Assembly (NCBI GenBank): GCA_029882975.1
Contig: JAOUJW010000001.1
Location: forward strand, 62,001-126,000
Direction: 5' to 3'
Length of the DNA stretch: 64,000 nucleotides
Origin: Gammaproteobacteria bacterium
GTDB lineage: Bacteria; Pseudomonadota; Gammaproteobacteria; SZUA-152
Shown here in pieces: positions 48,101 to 57,315 of this stretch (positions are counted from its first letter, which is position 1; each line of letters starts with the position of its first letter). Made by a program: the position numbers and the translations under genes. The notes under the pieces were generated by a model. That model made no database searches and was not told the DNA's origin. It worked only from the letters and a program-made list of their open reading frames with translations.

Positions 48101-48308
48101 CATTTTCCTGGGGCTCAACAATTTCCGATTCCACTTCCTTGGGAGCTGCAGCCCGCCATACCGTCGAAATGGTAATTTGAGGACGTTCCACTTCCGGAGT
48201 CAATTGAATAGGCAAACGGGACAGGCTGATCAAGCCAAACAAAATGGCCAGGATAACGGCCACCACCACTGCCACAGGATTGCTGAGAGATAAACGTGTC
48301 AGGTTCAC
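45192..48308 (-). CDS. RND-family efflux permease
   Basis: A 1038-residue inner-membrane RND pump with 12 helices and two large periplasmic loops, as in AcrB-type and HAE1-type proteins. TM4 contains VGMVLDAAIVVLES, typical of proton-relay regions. The start is a GTG (NLTRLSLSNPVAV follows). It lies 35 nt after its adaptor gene. No outer-membrane channel gene adjoins the pair. Substrate unknown. Confidence 0.94.
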   Translation of the reverse strand: MNLTRLSLSNPVAVVVAVILAILFGLISLSRLPIQLTPEVERPQITISTVWRAAAPKEVESEIVEPQENVLRGLPGMTELLAKAQRSRGEITITFGVGTDLRRSLIEVMNRLNRVPRYPDDAEEPVISSIGGRSRAVAWFIFKPVQGNDREIASYHDFLEEVVQTRFERVPGVALSEVRGGREKEVRITFDPYKTASLGIELPKVASLAGGAKDISGGFADVGKRRYTVRYAGAYKVADLENMVLDWRDGQPVLLRDVATVELRLRDRDSFVIQNGERAMAVNAHRETGVNMLEVMAGLKQAAQELEQGPLQRAGLRMQQVYDETIYIHRSMNMVQTNLLLGIILAVVVLWWFFRRFRATMMVAIAIPACVISSFIVLDAAGRTINVISLAGLAFAVGMVLDAAIVVLESIVRLREKGVDSQTAALQGTSKVWGALLASTATTAAIFLPVVFLRDEAGQLFADLALTIAVAVCLSLLVAVTVLPAAATSWLKNIDMHDKHEHWWDKISALVMRLTDTPKQRTAWIAGLIVGPLLLVALLFPDSDYLPQGNRNLVFAFVVPPPGVNVDTLEAELGQVVAKRMQPYIEGKKSPHVDNYFFVAFHAGVFMGARAKDPDQTNQLVPLINSLIGGFPDTIAFAKRSSLFGGFGTGRSINMDIQGSNLNQLLDAAQAGFMSVMQHLPGRPPRPHPGLDLAEPELQLNPDERRVAEAGWNRSIMANVVRAMGDGLYVGDYFDGEQRLEILLRGQKWYTPEELSSIPLATPGSDVLPLGELVKLERTAGPSELRRINRRRTVTLEITPPDDMSLEQALRIIKEKVEPAVLPLLPEDGEIHYTGSADKLEQALKSMGGSFLLAIAILYLLMSALFQSFRDSLLVLLAIPLAGVGGVIILFLLNAILSLSGGYQSMDLLTMVGFIILLGLVVNNAILLVHQTRVAEREGMGRRDAVHQAVQLRLRPILMSTLTSLFGMLPLLVLPGAGTELYRGLAAVIVGGMAVSTVFTLVLLPALLRVGEEVPVGARIGAGIERLSKRVGLVWRRV

Positions 48309-48343
48309 GCGATTTGCCCTTGCTTTAAGCTACTCTAACGCGC

Positions 48344-49474
48344 TCAAATTTCATTGCCGTTGATGATGGTCACCGCTTGTCCCGGACGCAAGCGTTCACC
48401 GCCCCGAATAACAACCTGATCACCGGCATTGACGTTGCCTATGACTTCTATGAACTCACCGGAGGCAATACCCGTACTAACAGACAATTTTTCCGCTTTA
48501 CCCTCATGGATTCGAAATACAGACGTGCCATCTCGCCGTAAAACCAAAGCATCTCGGGGTATAGCCATCACCGTGCGAGCCTGGGCCGTAGGCAAGGCTA
48601 CACGCAAAGGTTGGCCGACACGAAAATTTCCTTTGGGAAATTCCACTCGCAAGTCCAATAGACGGGAACGTCGATCCCCCACCGGTACCAAAGTGCGTAC
48701 TGTACCCTGTACCAAGGTACCGCTGTCTGCCTTCATTTCCAGTGTTGAGCCTTCTTGCAGGAAACCTAAAGTGGAAATGGGTACCCGAGCCTGCACTTCG
48801 ATGGCTTCGGGGTCAATTAAATGCACAATATCATCCCCCACCGCGGCGCGCTCGCCGGGATGCATAAAGCGTTCGGCGATGACCCCGGAAAACGGCGCCC
48901 GAATCACGTGCCGCGACAACTCTTCCTGCGCCAGTTGCAAACGGGCGCGCGCAATCTCCAAATCATTGCGGGCAACCTCACGATCGGAACGAGTTTGCTC
49001 CAAACGCGTCTTGGCGGTGTTGTTTTGCTTAGCCAAACGTTGCAGACGTTTCATTTCCTCACGCAGAAATTCCAAACGGGCTTTCTCCCGCTCCACCGCT
49101 GCCCGAGCTTCATCCAGCCTTAACTTCACCATGACGTTATCAATGCGAGCTACCGCTTTACCCTCCACCACCCGCCGCCCCACTTCGGCCACTTGCTGCA
49201 GACGGCCGGATACTTCGGCTGCCAAGCGGGCTTCATTACGACTGATCACCGTCCCGGACACCCAAGTTACCGGAGCCATATCCCGGTTTTGTGCTGCGGC
49301 AACCACAACCGCCGGGGGTGGTCGTTTACGTGTTTTCTTCTCTTCAGCGGCGAAATTTGCCGTAGACAAGACTGCCAGCAGGCATAGAACAACACCGGTT
49401 ACGGTAATTTCGTAAACCCGTCGGCGTTGGAAATTTCTCAAAGGATCTTTTTGGTGCTTAGGTGTTAACAACAA
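48344..49474 (-). CDS. Periplasmic adaptor of the RND pump
   Basis: A 376-residue membrane-fusion protein of the HlyD/AcrA type. A hydrophobic N-terminal segment (about 24-43) is followed by a barrel-sandwich half, a coiled-coil hairpin (about 125-190) and beta domains. It joins the pump to an outer-membrane channel. The start is probably the TTG at 49474 with GGAGTCCT before it. Same transcript as the permease. Confidence 0.92.
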   Translation of the reverse strand: MLLTPKHQKDPLRNFQRRRVYEITVTGVVLCLLAVLSTANFAAEEKKTRKRPPPAVVVAAAQNRDMAPVTWVSGTVISRNEARLAAEVSGRLQQVAEVGRRVVEGKAVARIDNVMVKLRLDEARAAVEREKARLEFLREEMKRLQRLAKQNNTAKTRLEQTRSDREVARNDLEIARARLQLAQEELSRHVIRAPFSGVIAERFMHPGERAAVGDDIVHLIDPEAIEVQARVPISTLGFLQEGSTLEMKADSGTLVQGTVRTLVPVGDRRSRLLDLRVEFPKGNFRVGQPLRVALPTAQARTVMAIPRDALVLRRDGTSVFRIHEGKAEKLSVSTGIASGEFIEVIGNVNAGDQVVIRGGERLRPGQAVTIINGNEI

Positions 49475-49592
49475 AGGACTCCGAAAACTGTAGGGTTAAA
49501 TCACGTGTTGCATTCTCGTTTTGGAAACTTCGCCGCAAGCAAAGTTCCCACCATTGGCCACGGGTTACAGGTAAAACTCGGCATGGCCCCAC

Positions 49593-50048
49593 TTATTCAT
49601 TAATTTTATGCCCAACCAGTTTTACCTCGTCACTATCCACCGGGCGCACATAGGTGAGAATATGCTTGACTCTTTTTTGGTCGTGCACGGTATCAAACTG
49701 GTAAATATAAAACTTACCGGAATAGCGGGTATCCGCTTGCTTGCTGCGGAAACTCACGGTTTTAACCGGACCGTATTGTTGCAACAAGCCACCTAAACGC
49801 TCACGCCACTGGGGTTCGGGACGAGATTTAAAAAAATCCTTAGAATAAAAAGCCATAACCTTGTCCATATCATTATCGTGCAGGGCGGTAAAATACTCCT
49901 TGGGAAGATGATCCACTTTTACAGGTTTTTGTGGTGGACTGCAGGCACTCATTAAAACCCAGGATAAGCAAAGCCATGGAAGCCAAAACCGACCCGTTCC
50001 GCTTGAGCCCAATCCATCCGGCCTCTTGCGGCCAACAACACGGTTCAT
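49593..50048 (-). CDS. Small lipoprotein of unknown function
   Basis: A 151-residue protein. The ATG at 50048 follows GGAG by 7 nt. A signal with lipobox LMSAC gives the lipid cysteine at 36. The mature part (EYFTALHDNDMDKVMAFYSKDFF and later beta-rich text), split here as EYFTALHDND and MDKVMAFYSK, resembles the NTF2-like fold of small ligand-binding proteins. No function is assigned. It lies between the RND operon and the transglutaminase operon. Confidence 0.75.
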   Translation of the reverse strand: MNRVVGRKRPDGLGSSGTGRFWLPWLCLSWVLMSACSPPQKPVKVDHLPKEYFTALHDNDMDKVMAFYSKDFFKSRPEPQWRERLGGLLQQYGPVKTVSFRSKQADTRYSGKFYIYQFDTVHDQKRVKHILTYVRPVDSDEVKLVGHKINE

Positions 50049-50195
50049 ACTACAACTCCAATTCCTCAAGAACGCACTACACTACCACAAGTCCCGGAAT
50101 GGCGAAACAAACCCGACTTCTACGTCAACACCGTTACCTCAGGTGAGCGACAACTACAGCACCATTGCATCACAGTGAACCACATTGAACAAATA

Positions 50196-52253
50196 TCAAT
50201 CAGTACTCCGGGCATGGTAGCGGCGCAGCCAGTCGGTCACTCCACGCTGCAATTCCTCAGAACCTTTGTGGATTCCGCTATGAAACCGGTATTGATAATG
50301 CTGCTGCAGCAAATCCATCAGCGTATCAACCAACTCCGCGGACAACACCGGAGCTTTGGGGTGAATATTGGTATCACGACATATCCGCTGTAACCAATTG
50401 CGAGTGGTTTCACCGCCACGGCGCGGCGCCAATTCGATCTCCAGGCAGGTGATAATGGTTTGAAAGGGAGACGCCGAATGGGACGCAGCCTCGTGCGGCG
50501 ATAAACGCACTAATTTCGGTTTCCAGGACAAGAGGCGGCGCAATCCTAATTGGCGTAATTTTTTCACACCCAGGTAAGCGAACAGTAACAACAGCAAATA
50601 CAAACCATAGTCCCAAAGTGACCGTGGTTTAGCCCACCACCAATGTGCCACCGCAAAAACACCGTATGACATGACATCATAGACGCTTTCCCACCAGGGT
50701 GCAGCCTCATCCTCCATTGCCGCCCAGGTGGATGGGGTGAAATCCACATCGACCCAGCGATTACCCACGTAGACTTGAGTCCAAGCATGGGCATGGCGAC
50801 TGCGAATAAGATAGGTCTCGCTGCTGGATTGATACTCCGTCATGAGATAACCGGAAGCATAGCGACTGGGTAAGCCTGCAGCGCGCAAAATCAACGCTCC
50901 GGCCGTGGCAAAGTATTCACAATGTCCGCTGCGGGATTGGCGCAAGAAATGGTGTATGGGTTGAAAAATCGTATCCATTTCCGACTGCACCAGGGAATAG
51001 GTGAAATGACTTGCAAAATATTCTTTCAGTTTTAACAGAGCCTGCTGTGGCGCCAGGCGATCCAAACCCAATTCCTGAACCACCGCCTTGGTCACCTGGT
51101 TATAGGCTCGTGGTAACTCCAGATCCAAACGCATAGTTTTTTCCGCCGTAGTAAACCTGTCGTCGTAGTAAACAGTAAAGTCCAATAGACCCGGCGCATT
51201 TTTTATTTGCACCGTCCCGAAACGGTTCTTCCAGATCTCCCCGGTACGACGATTTTGCAACAACCTGGATCCACTGGGCAGCGCCAGAAACCCTTCACCC
51301 TTGTTTAAATAGGCAGAGATTTGCAACCAAGGTACGCTCGGGAATTTGTCCGATTCATAGGGTGGAGTATTTGTCAGCAGCCATCGATCCTTAGCTACTG
51401 GATAGAGTTGCTCAAATTCCGTATCCGCCGCATACCAACTGCCGCCATAGTAACGATTATAGCTGGCCTGCTTTAGCAGACGGCTTCCCGGCTCGCTGCT
51501 TTTTACCCGCATCAAAATCCGGTTAGACAATTTTAAACGTCCCAACTGCCCAATCGCAGTGGATTTGCGCGTAGGGTTCTGATGGCTCCAGTCCTGAAAC
51601 CATTCCATCCCGGCATCCTGTACAATACCCTGCAATTGCTGAATACCCAGCTGCATAAAAAACCCCATGGCAGCGGCCATCATACCTACGGCCAACCACA
51701 ACAGCGCCGATTGTGTTTTGGGACGTACACACCACAGCCCCCAAAAAAGCAAGGCCATGCTCACCATATAAAAACTGATCTCTCTGGGGGCCGCCATACT
51801 CCCTGCAACCAACACCAACAGCAAATAAGGCAGTCGCAAATCCAGGTACTGAGGAAACCCCTGAGCCCGCCCCGGTTTGCGTAAAACAGCCACTACAGCT
51901 TTTAAGGGCAGCAAACCCGGACTGCTGTAGAGTTGTCCCAACAAAATCAAAAACAGCAACAGAGGCATCCATTGCATTAAAAGAAAAATACTTTGCTGCA
52001 TGGAAAATACGAAAAACAAGGTAGTGCAAAGTATCAGAATAATGGTACTGATATTGGCCAGGCGAATAAAATGATTTTCCTTAAGCGGGAAACGAAACGG
52101 TAACCAGCGTGGCAACTCCAACAAAATGGCCATAGCAACACCGATGGGCCAAATACCGCAATACCAGCTCCATAACAGTACAGCCACTCCCAAAACACCC
52201 ATGGGACAGGGGTAGGGAAACAACACGGACGTTTTGCTGGTTGCTTCACTCAT
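50196..52253 (-). CDS. TgpA-type membrane transglutaminase-like protein
   Basis: A 685-residue protein with about six N-terminal helices, a periplasmic transglutaminase-like domain, then one more helix near 545 and a cytoplasmic tail. The triad is Cys near 443 (SGHCEYFA), His near 487 (HAHAWTQV) and Asp near 502 (VDVDFTPS). This matches the DUF3488-transglutaminase proteins such as Pseudomonas TgpA. It overlaps the DUF58 stop by 4 nt, the third gene of a conserved triad. Confidence 0.92.
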   Translation of the reverse strand: MSEATSKTSVLFPYPCPMGVLGVAVLLWSWYCGIWPIGVAMAILLELPRWLPFRFPLKENHFIRLANISTIILILCTTLFFVFSMQQSIFLLMQWMPLLLFLILLGQLYSSPGLLPLKAVVAVLRKPGRAQGFPQYLDLRLPYLLLVLVAGSMAAPREISFYMVSMALLFWGLWCVRPKTQSALLWLAVGMMAAAMGFFMQLGIQQLQGIVQDAGMEWFQDWSHQNPTRKSTAIGQLGRLKLSNRILMRVKSSEPGSRLLKQASYNRYYGGSWYAADTEFEQLYPVAKDRWLLTNTPPYESDKFPSVPWLQISAYLNKGEGFLALPSGSRLLQNRRTGEIWKNRFGTVQIKNAPGLLDFTVYYDDRFTTAEKTMRLDLELPRAYNQVTKAVVQELGLDRLAPQQALLKLKEYFASHFTYSLVQSEMDTIFQPIHHFLRQSRSGHCEYFATAGALILRAAGLPSRYASGYLMTEYQSSSETYLIRSRHAHAWTQVYVGNRWVDVDFTPSTWAAMEDEAAPWWESVYDVMSYGVFAVAHWWWAKPRSLWDYGLYLLLLLFAYLGVKKLRQLGLRRLLSWKPKLVRLSPHEAASHSASPFQTIITCLEIELAPRRGGETTRNWLQRICRDTNIHPKAPVLSAELVDTLMDLLQQHYQYRFHSGIHKGSEELQRGVTDWLRRYHARSTD

Positions 52254-53608
52254 GACAACTGCAGTAAATCCTGCTCGATGGATTCCATTGTCAAGGTGAT
52301 GATCGGTTCGTCCAGAGACATAAAATCAACATCCGGAGCCGCCGCGGAACTCTCACAAACCAATAATACCCGCACATCAATTCCATTTTGCCGAACATTG
52401 CGAACCAACTGCCTGCGCATCTCATCCCATTGCAAAAACACAAAGATCACGCTGCTCATGTGCGACAAATGTTGCGCCAGCAATGCATTGAGCCCGGTCA
52501 TGGAGAACTCCGATCCTGCCTGCACACCGGCGAGAATTTCTAACAAAGAACGGGTATCGCCCATGCCCCGACCAAAGGTAAACTGATAGGCCTTATCTTC
52601 CACAAACATCAGGTCCAATAAGGACTCCTGGTCTGTCATGTTTACGGCAATTGAGGCGGCCACACTCACCGCCTCTTCAAATACAGCTTCAGGACTGTTC
52701 GCCACACCGGCTGTCATACAGGTATCCAACACCAGGGCGTGCCGCACAAAGAACTCATCCTCATAGGTTTTCACCATGGGCTTACCCTGCCTTGCCCAAC
52801 TGCGCCAATGGATACGTCGCAAAGGATCACCGTTTTCATACTCACGCAAACCGTGAAACTCACCCGACTCACCCACCGAGGAACTGAGGGCAACACCGCC
52901 CTGGTGATGGTTGCGTTTACCGGACAGCTTCAAGGGGGCGACGGAATAGCGTTTGGGCAAGACCAAAACAGAGCCTTCAGAAGGGTTTTCAAAAACCTTG
53001 CGAAACAAACCCACAGGATCGGGATAGGCAAAACAACTGCTGACAATACGCACATAGCCACGCCGCAAAGGCGTCATACTTAATTGCAGATCTACACTTT
53101 GACCGGCCGGTAAGAAATCAATGATGTGCCGCGGAGCATCCGCGCCGGTTTTGTGACGTAATAAACGGCGCCAGCGCGGGTAACCCACCACCCGATCGAA
53201 CCAGTTCTCACTACGGGACTCTCTGTCATTATAGCGCTTTAACTCCTGCGCCGTGGGAAACACGTCCTCCAAACGATCCACCAGCAAGACATCGCTGTAA
53301 TCCGCACTGCCGCGATTATGTACGCGCACTTGGTAGTTAAACGCCTGCCCCACAGTGACCACACTGGGCAAGCTACGTTCACACTGGATTCGGGGTCGGC
53401 TAAAACGGCTGAACACCATGGACAGCAGTAACACGGCCACCAACAAGGCGAATATTTGATGACTTAAATTGCGGCTGGTATCGAAGCCCAGCACGCCACT
53501 GACCACAATCGCATAAATAAGCAGTTGACCGGTGGCGGTAAAATGCATTCGATACCAGCGATCCACTCGAAACGCGGCTTGAAAATTACCTGCTCTGCCC
53601 GATGTCAT
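52250..53608 (-). CDS. DUF58 protein
   Basis: A 452-residue protein with two membrane helices near residues 28-68, then a domain containing the DUF58 signature GEFHGLREYENGDPLRRIHWRSWAR, split here as GEFHGLREYE and GDPLRRIHWRSWAR, near 236. The C-terminal part resembles a von Willebrand type A fold. Such proteins are found with MoxR ATPases and are thought to be their partners. Located 10 nt after moxR. Confidence 0.92.
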   Translation of the reverse strand: MTSGRAGNFQAAFRVDRWYRMHFTATGQLLIYAIVVSGVLGFDTSRNLSHQIFALLVAVLLLSMVFSRFSRPRIQCERSLPSVVTVGQAFNYQVRVHNRGSADYSDVLLVDRLEDVFPTAQELKRYNDRESRSENWFDRVVGYPRWRRLLRHKTGADAPRHIIDFLPAGQSVDLQLSMTPLRRGYVRIVSSCFAYPDPVGLFRKVFENPSEGSVLVLPKRYSVAPLKLSGKRNHHQGGVALSSSVGESGEFHGLREYENGDPLRRIHWRSWARQGKPMVKTYEDEFFVRHALVLDTCMTAGVANSPEAVFEEAVSVAASIAVNMTDQESLLDLMFVEDKAYQFTFGRGMGDTRSLLEILAGVQAGSEFSMTGLNALLAQHLSHMSSVIFVFLQWDEMRRQLVRNVRQNGIDVRVLLVCESSAAAPDVDFMSLDEPIITLTMESIEQDLLQLS

Positions 53609-53618
53609 AGGGAAAACG

Positions 53619-54587
53619 CTATAAGGGTGGAAGTGTGCTTTGTAAAATTTCCTGTACCACCGCGCGACCGTCGCGGCCGCTGAAACGACTTTGCGGGTCC
53701 AGACTCAAGCGATGCGCCAGAACCGCTACCGCCAGTTCCTGCACATGTTCCGGGGTCACAAACTCCTGACCTTCGAACAAGGCCAACGCTTGTGCGGTTT
53801 GCATCAATGTCATGGATGCCCGAAAACTGGCCCCCACTTTGACGCCCTGAACCTGTCGAGTTGACGCCACAAGATTGACAATGTAATTTTTGATCGCCTC
53901 ACTCACTTGCACGGCTTTAATGGCAGTACGCAGCAACAAAACATCGCTGCGATCGGCGCACTGTTGCAACTGTGTCAAAGGATGTTTTTGGGCCTGCGCG
54001 GTTAACATGGCCACTTCCTGCTCCGGGGTCACATAACCCAAGGAAAATTGCAGCCCGAAACGATCCATTTGCGCTTCAGGTAAGGGGTAGGTGCCGTGAG
54101 ATTCCACCGGATTTTGGGTGGCGATGACAAAAAACACCTCATCCAGATCGTAACGTTTTCCATCTGCGCTGACTTGCTGCTCCGCCATGGCTTCCAATAA
54201 GGCTGACTGGGTTCGTGGGGAGGCGCGATTGATTTCATCAGCCAACAGAATTTGACTGAATACCGGGCCACGATGAAACTGAAAACTTTGCTCTTGCTGG
54301 TTATAAACCGACACCCCCACTATGTCGGAAGGCAGTAAATCCGGCGTAAACTGGATACGCTGAAAATCACAACTCATGGAACCGGCCAGTGCCTTGGCCA
54401 TGGTCGTTTTACCGGTCCCGGGTACATCCTCGAGCAACACATGGTGCCCGGTAAAAAATGCTGCCAGCAATTTACGCAGTGCCGCATCTTTACCGCTGAT
54501 GACGCTGCGAATATTATCCAATACCCGCGTATAAATATTGTGGGACTCCTTTATTGGTGCCACGGTAGCCATTTTGTTATCACCCAT
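53619..54587 (-). CDS. MoxR-type AAA+ ATPase
   Basis: A 322-residue ATPase. Walker A is GTGKTTMAK near 58 and Walker B is LLADEINRASPRTQSALLEAM, split here as LLADEINRAS and PRTQSALLEAM, near 110. MoxR proteins act as chaperone-like activators. Start: the ATG at 54587, or the GTG one codon before, or the ATG at 54572. First gene of the operon with DUF58 and the transglutaminase. Confidence 0.93.
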   Translation of the reverse strand: MGDNKMATVAPIKESHNIYTRVLDNIRSVISGKDAALRKLLAAFFTGHHVLLEDVPGTGKTTMAKALAGSMSCDFQRIQFTPDLLPSDIVGVSVYNQQEQSFQFHRGPVFSQILLADEINRASPRTQSALLEAMAEQQVSADGKRYDLDEVFFVIATQNPVESHGTYPLPEAQMDRFGLQFSLGYVTPEQEVAMLTAQAQKHPLTQLQQCADRSDVLLLRTAIKAVQVSEAIKNYIVNLVASTRQVQGVKVGASFRASMTLMQTAQALALFEGQEFVTPEHVQELAVAVLAHRLSLDPQSRFSGRDGRAVVQEILQSTLPPL

Positions 54588-54803
54588 CACTTACCCGGTT
54601 TCCTTCTGATTTATCGACAAAACTGCGCCATTCTGAAACCCTTGAACTTACCCCTCATAGTGTCGGCCAGATATCTTCCCTTTTAAATCAGCAGTTTACC
54701 ACAGACGCTCTGACACTGGACTTACCCGGCGGTAAAATTAGTATAGCCTTTACTCACAGAGCCACTAATGTTGGCGCCACAACGACAAACAAAGGAAGAG
54801 TGT

Positions 54804-55088
54804 ATGAAAGCGATGTGGAAAAATACTGTTATTGCTCAAAGTCAATCCACGGTGGAGTTGGAGGGCAACCATTACTTCCCCGCCGTGTCGGTGGATCAAC
54901 AATACCTGCGCGAAAGTCAAACCCAAAGCACCTGTCCCTGGAAGGGCCGAGCATCCTACTACCACATTCTTGTTGACGGCGAGACCAATACCGACGCCGC
55001 CTGGTACTACCCGGAACCCAAAGCCGAAGCCGCACAGATCACAGACCATATCGCCTTCTGGCGCGGTGTGCAAATCATCTCGGATTAA
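54804..55088 (+). CDS. DUF427 protein
   Basis: A 94-residue beta-rich protein of the DUF427 family, with CPWKGRASYYH and WYYPEPK as clear family text. Function unknown. The ATG at 54804 has GGAAGAGTGT before it; an upstream frame start at 54768 has none. First of four small plus-strand genes. Confidence 0.85.
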   Translation: MKAMWKNTVIAQSQSTVELEGNHYFPAVSVDQQYLRESQTQSTCPWKGRASYYHILVDGETNTDAAWYYPEPKAEAAQITDHIAFWRGVQIISD

Positions 55089-55165
55089 ACCCGGCACCCT
55101 GGCATCAACTGGTACAAGCGTGGTATTTTAAAGACTCGTTTCTTCATAGGATTCTACAGGTCGCC

Positions 55166-55447
55166 ATGGCACTGCGCATAATTATCAATGACAAAGAATG
55201 TACCAGCCCAATGGTTAAATATGGACTGGCTGTCGCAGTTTTGGTCGGCACAATCGCCATTTCGGCTCTTATCGTTTTTGTTTTTCTACCCATCATCGGC
55301 GTGTCCATTGCCGCCACCATGGGATTGGTGATTATAATCGGCGCTGGAATATTTGCCGCAGCCGTCGCGCTCACCTTAGGCACGGTGTTGTTGTCCACAT
55401 TTTTTGTACTGATGGAAATGATTGTGGGAAAAATTCGGCGCCATTAA
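55166..55447 (+). CDS. Small membrane protein
   Basis: A 93-residue protein with two to three hydrophobic segments (about 18-40, 46-62 and 65-85), a polar N-terminus and a basic C-terminus (KIRRH). The N-terminus is cytoplasmic if the positive-inside rule holds for the tail. No family recognised. A weak AGG lies 5 nt before the ATG. Confidence 0.6.
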   Translation: MALRIIINDKECTSPMVKYGLAVAVLVGTIAISALIVFVFLPIIGVSIAATMGLVIIIGAGIFAAAVALTLGTVLLSTFFVLMEMIVGKIRRH

Positions 55448-55512
55448 ACATTGGGAAATTTTCTCCAGCGCCCTATAATAGAAAGACAGCCACAGACATT
55501 TCATTAGGCCGC

Positions 55513-55836
55513 ATGAATAACCTCATACGCGAACTCAATCATTCCATGAACCTGTCTCCGGAGCAAATCCAGCAAACACTGGAACAACGGGCACCGCAAC
55601 AGGCTTTGAATGTAAGCACATGGATTCAGGACGATTCCAGTATGCCCACCGCACTGCGTCACTGCGTGGTCATGTGGATCATGGAAATATGGGCCAAAGA
55701 ACGCGATGCCTGCAGTGCTAAACAGCTTTTGGATGTAGACAACAAATTCTCCCGCATTCTGCGTGACTATAGCCTGACCGACCTCATTGCGTTTAAAAAA
55801 GAACTGGCGCAAACAAATTTCCAGCCGCCGGTATAA
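55513..55836 (+). CDS. Unknown small protein
   Basis: A 107-residue protein of mostly helix, with no signal and no membrane segment. Regions LSPEQIQQTLEQRAP and MWIMEIWAKERDACSAKQLL are amphipathic. The stop is 2 nt before the CPBP gene, so the two are probably translated together. No family recognised. Confidence 0.6.
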   Translation: MNNLIRELNHSMNLSPEQIQQTLEQRAPQQALNVSTWIQDDSSMPTALRHCVVMWIMEIWAKERDACSAKQLLDVDNKFSRILRDYSLTDLIAFKKELAQTNFQPPV

Positions 55837-55838
55837 CA

Positions 55839-56561
55839 ATGCCGTCAACCACGGACCTTATCGTTGTACTGATATTTGCAGTGCTGTTCCCGGCGCTCTC
55901 CGCTTATTCCTACCCAAAAATGAAACTGGTCCTGGCGCGCAATCTTCCCGGGGTGCGCAGTAAAGCCTATATGGAAGCCATGACGTGGTTATGGCTGCTG
56001 GCCACTCTGGCTGCCGGAAACTGGATCTACCAAGATCGAGAACTCATTGATCTGGGCTTGGGTTGGAATTCACAGCAACCGTTTTGGACAAGTTTAGTAC
56101 TGGTAGCCATCGCCGCTGCATACCTATTGCGAACCGCTCTGCGCACGAACCAAGACTCGAAGCTACGCTCGCGTATGCTACGCAAAATACATAAGGTCAA
56201 AGAAATACTGCCTATCAACAAAAGGGAATTTCAACTGTTTATCCCCGTATCGATTACCGCAGGGATATGTGAGGAATTCCTGTTTCGGGCCTATTTACTC
56301 TGGTTCTTACAGCAACAGCTGAATCCGGTCTTAGCCGTGCTCATCGCCTCATTGCTGTTCGGTCTGGCACACAGCTATCAAGGCATTAAAGGTTGTTTTC
56401 AAACCATGGCCATTGGCATGGTCTTGTGTGGTTTGTATCTCTACAGCGGCTCATTGTGGCCATGCATCCTATTACATGCACTTATCGATGTGTACGCCGG
56501 GTATGTGGGTTGGAAAGTGTTAGCCGAGAATGCGTCTTCAAACGAGTTCACGGAAGTTTAG
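55839..56561 (+). CDS. CPBP-family intramembrane protease
   Basis: A 240-residue membrane protein with about six helices. The CPBP motif is complete: Glu145-Glu146 and Arg150 (CEEFLFRAY), His178 (GLAHSYQG) and His213/Asp217 (HALIDVYAG). These form the glutamate-type active site of Rce1-like proteases. In bacteria the family acts in bacteriocin immunity and protein processing. Target unknown. Located 2 nt after the 107-residue gene. Confidence 0.88.
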   Translation: MPSTTDLIVVLIFAVLFPALSAYSYPKMKLVLARNLPGVRSKAYMEAMTWLWLLATLAAGNWIYQDRELIDLGLGWNSQQPFWTSLVLVAIAAAYLLRTALRTNQDSKLRSRMLRKIHKVKEILPINKREFQLFIPVSITAGICEEFLFRAYLLWFLQQQLNPVLAVLIASLLFGLAHSYQGIKGCFQTMAIGMVLCGLYLYSGSLWPCILLHALIDVYAGYVGWKVLAENASSNEFTEV

Positions 56562-56719
56562 ACCTTCCGGTTTTTGGTGATGAGAAGCACCACAGAACTG
56601 CTGCAACACCGCAGTGTGCGGGGCTACTCATAACACACGAAAAGTAAAAGCCTCCATATTAGGGACGCAAAAGCTGTGTGCGATAGATTGACGTCTGTTT
56701 GACGGAATACGCTGAAGCT

Positions 56720-56741
56720 AGCCCACCCTGCCCAGTGGGCT
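56720..56741. terminator. Hairpin between convergent genes
   Basis: Stem AGCCCAC/GTGGGCT with an 8-nt loop, 14 nt after the minus-strand lipoprotein gene and about 160 nt after the CPBP gene. No T-run follows on either strand, so function as a terminator is uncertain. Confidence 0.4.
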
Positions 56742-56754
56742 TACCAGTGAACCA

Positions 56755-57219
56755 TCAATTAAAATTACAAATCCCACTTACCCTATTATCACCACGAACT
56801 GCTTTATCCGTATCGGGTAAGCTCAAATCACAATCCAGGGAAATGGGGCCGCCCAGTTCCCCGTCTTTATCATAATTGTTTTTCTTATGATTCCAGGCCA
56901 CGTACTCACTGCCGTCATGACGGATTTTAATGACCTGATCAATTTCGGTCTGGTGTAACCGCTCCACAGTGACGTACTGCGTCACCGCTGTAAAGAAAAA
57001 CCGGCCTTGCGCATCGGTAGCCACCACTTCCTTGCCACGACGACCGTGTAGTGGAGAAAAAAAAGACTGCTCCACCTCCACGTGGGCCATGGGTTTTCCA
57101 GAGAGAGTAATCACACCGTTTACTGCGCTGAACATATAATAGTCACAGAAACATGCCGTGCAACCCTGTAACAAGAAACTCGGCGAAAGCAACAGGGTTA
57201 GTCTTAAGCTTTTTTTCAT
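56755..57219 (-). CDS. DUF6795-like lipoprotein
   Basis: A 154-residue protein with a lipobox (LLQGC, lipid cysteine 20). The mature part GVITLSGKPMAHVEVEQ near 36-52 recalls DUF6795, a beta-rich carboxypeptidase-regulatory-like domain. Cysteines at 20, 23 and 25 near the N-terminus (CTACFC) are unusual. Function unknown. Confidence 0.65.
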   Translation of the reverse strand: MKKSLRLTLLLSPSFLLQGCTACFCDYYMFSAVNGVITLSGKPMAHVEVEQSFFSPLHGRRGKEVVATDAQGRFFFTAVTQYVTVERLHQTEIDQVIKIRHDGSEYVAWNHKKNNYDKDGELGGPISLDCDLSLPDTDKAVRGDNRVSGICNFN

Positions 57220-57315
57220 AACACATCATCCGCTATGGTTGAGTAGCGATTATATATCAAGCACGAAAGATTACACGCACAACACCCATCGCGCACCAGA
57301 AAAAGGCTTTCACTC

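Noticed and set aside
48429-49415. A 328-codon plus-strand frame opposite the RND adaptor
   Set aside because: It is rich in Arg, Ser and Thr, has no domain, and mirrors a well-supported adaptor gene.
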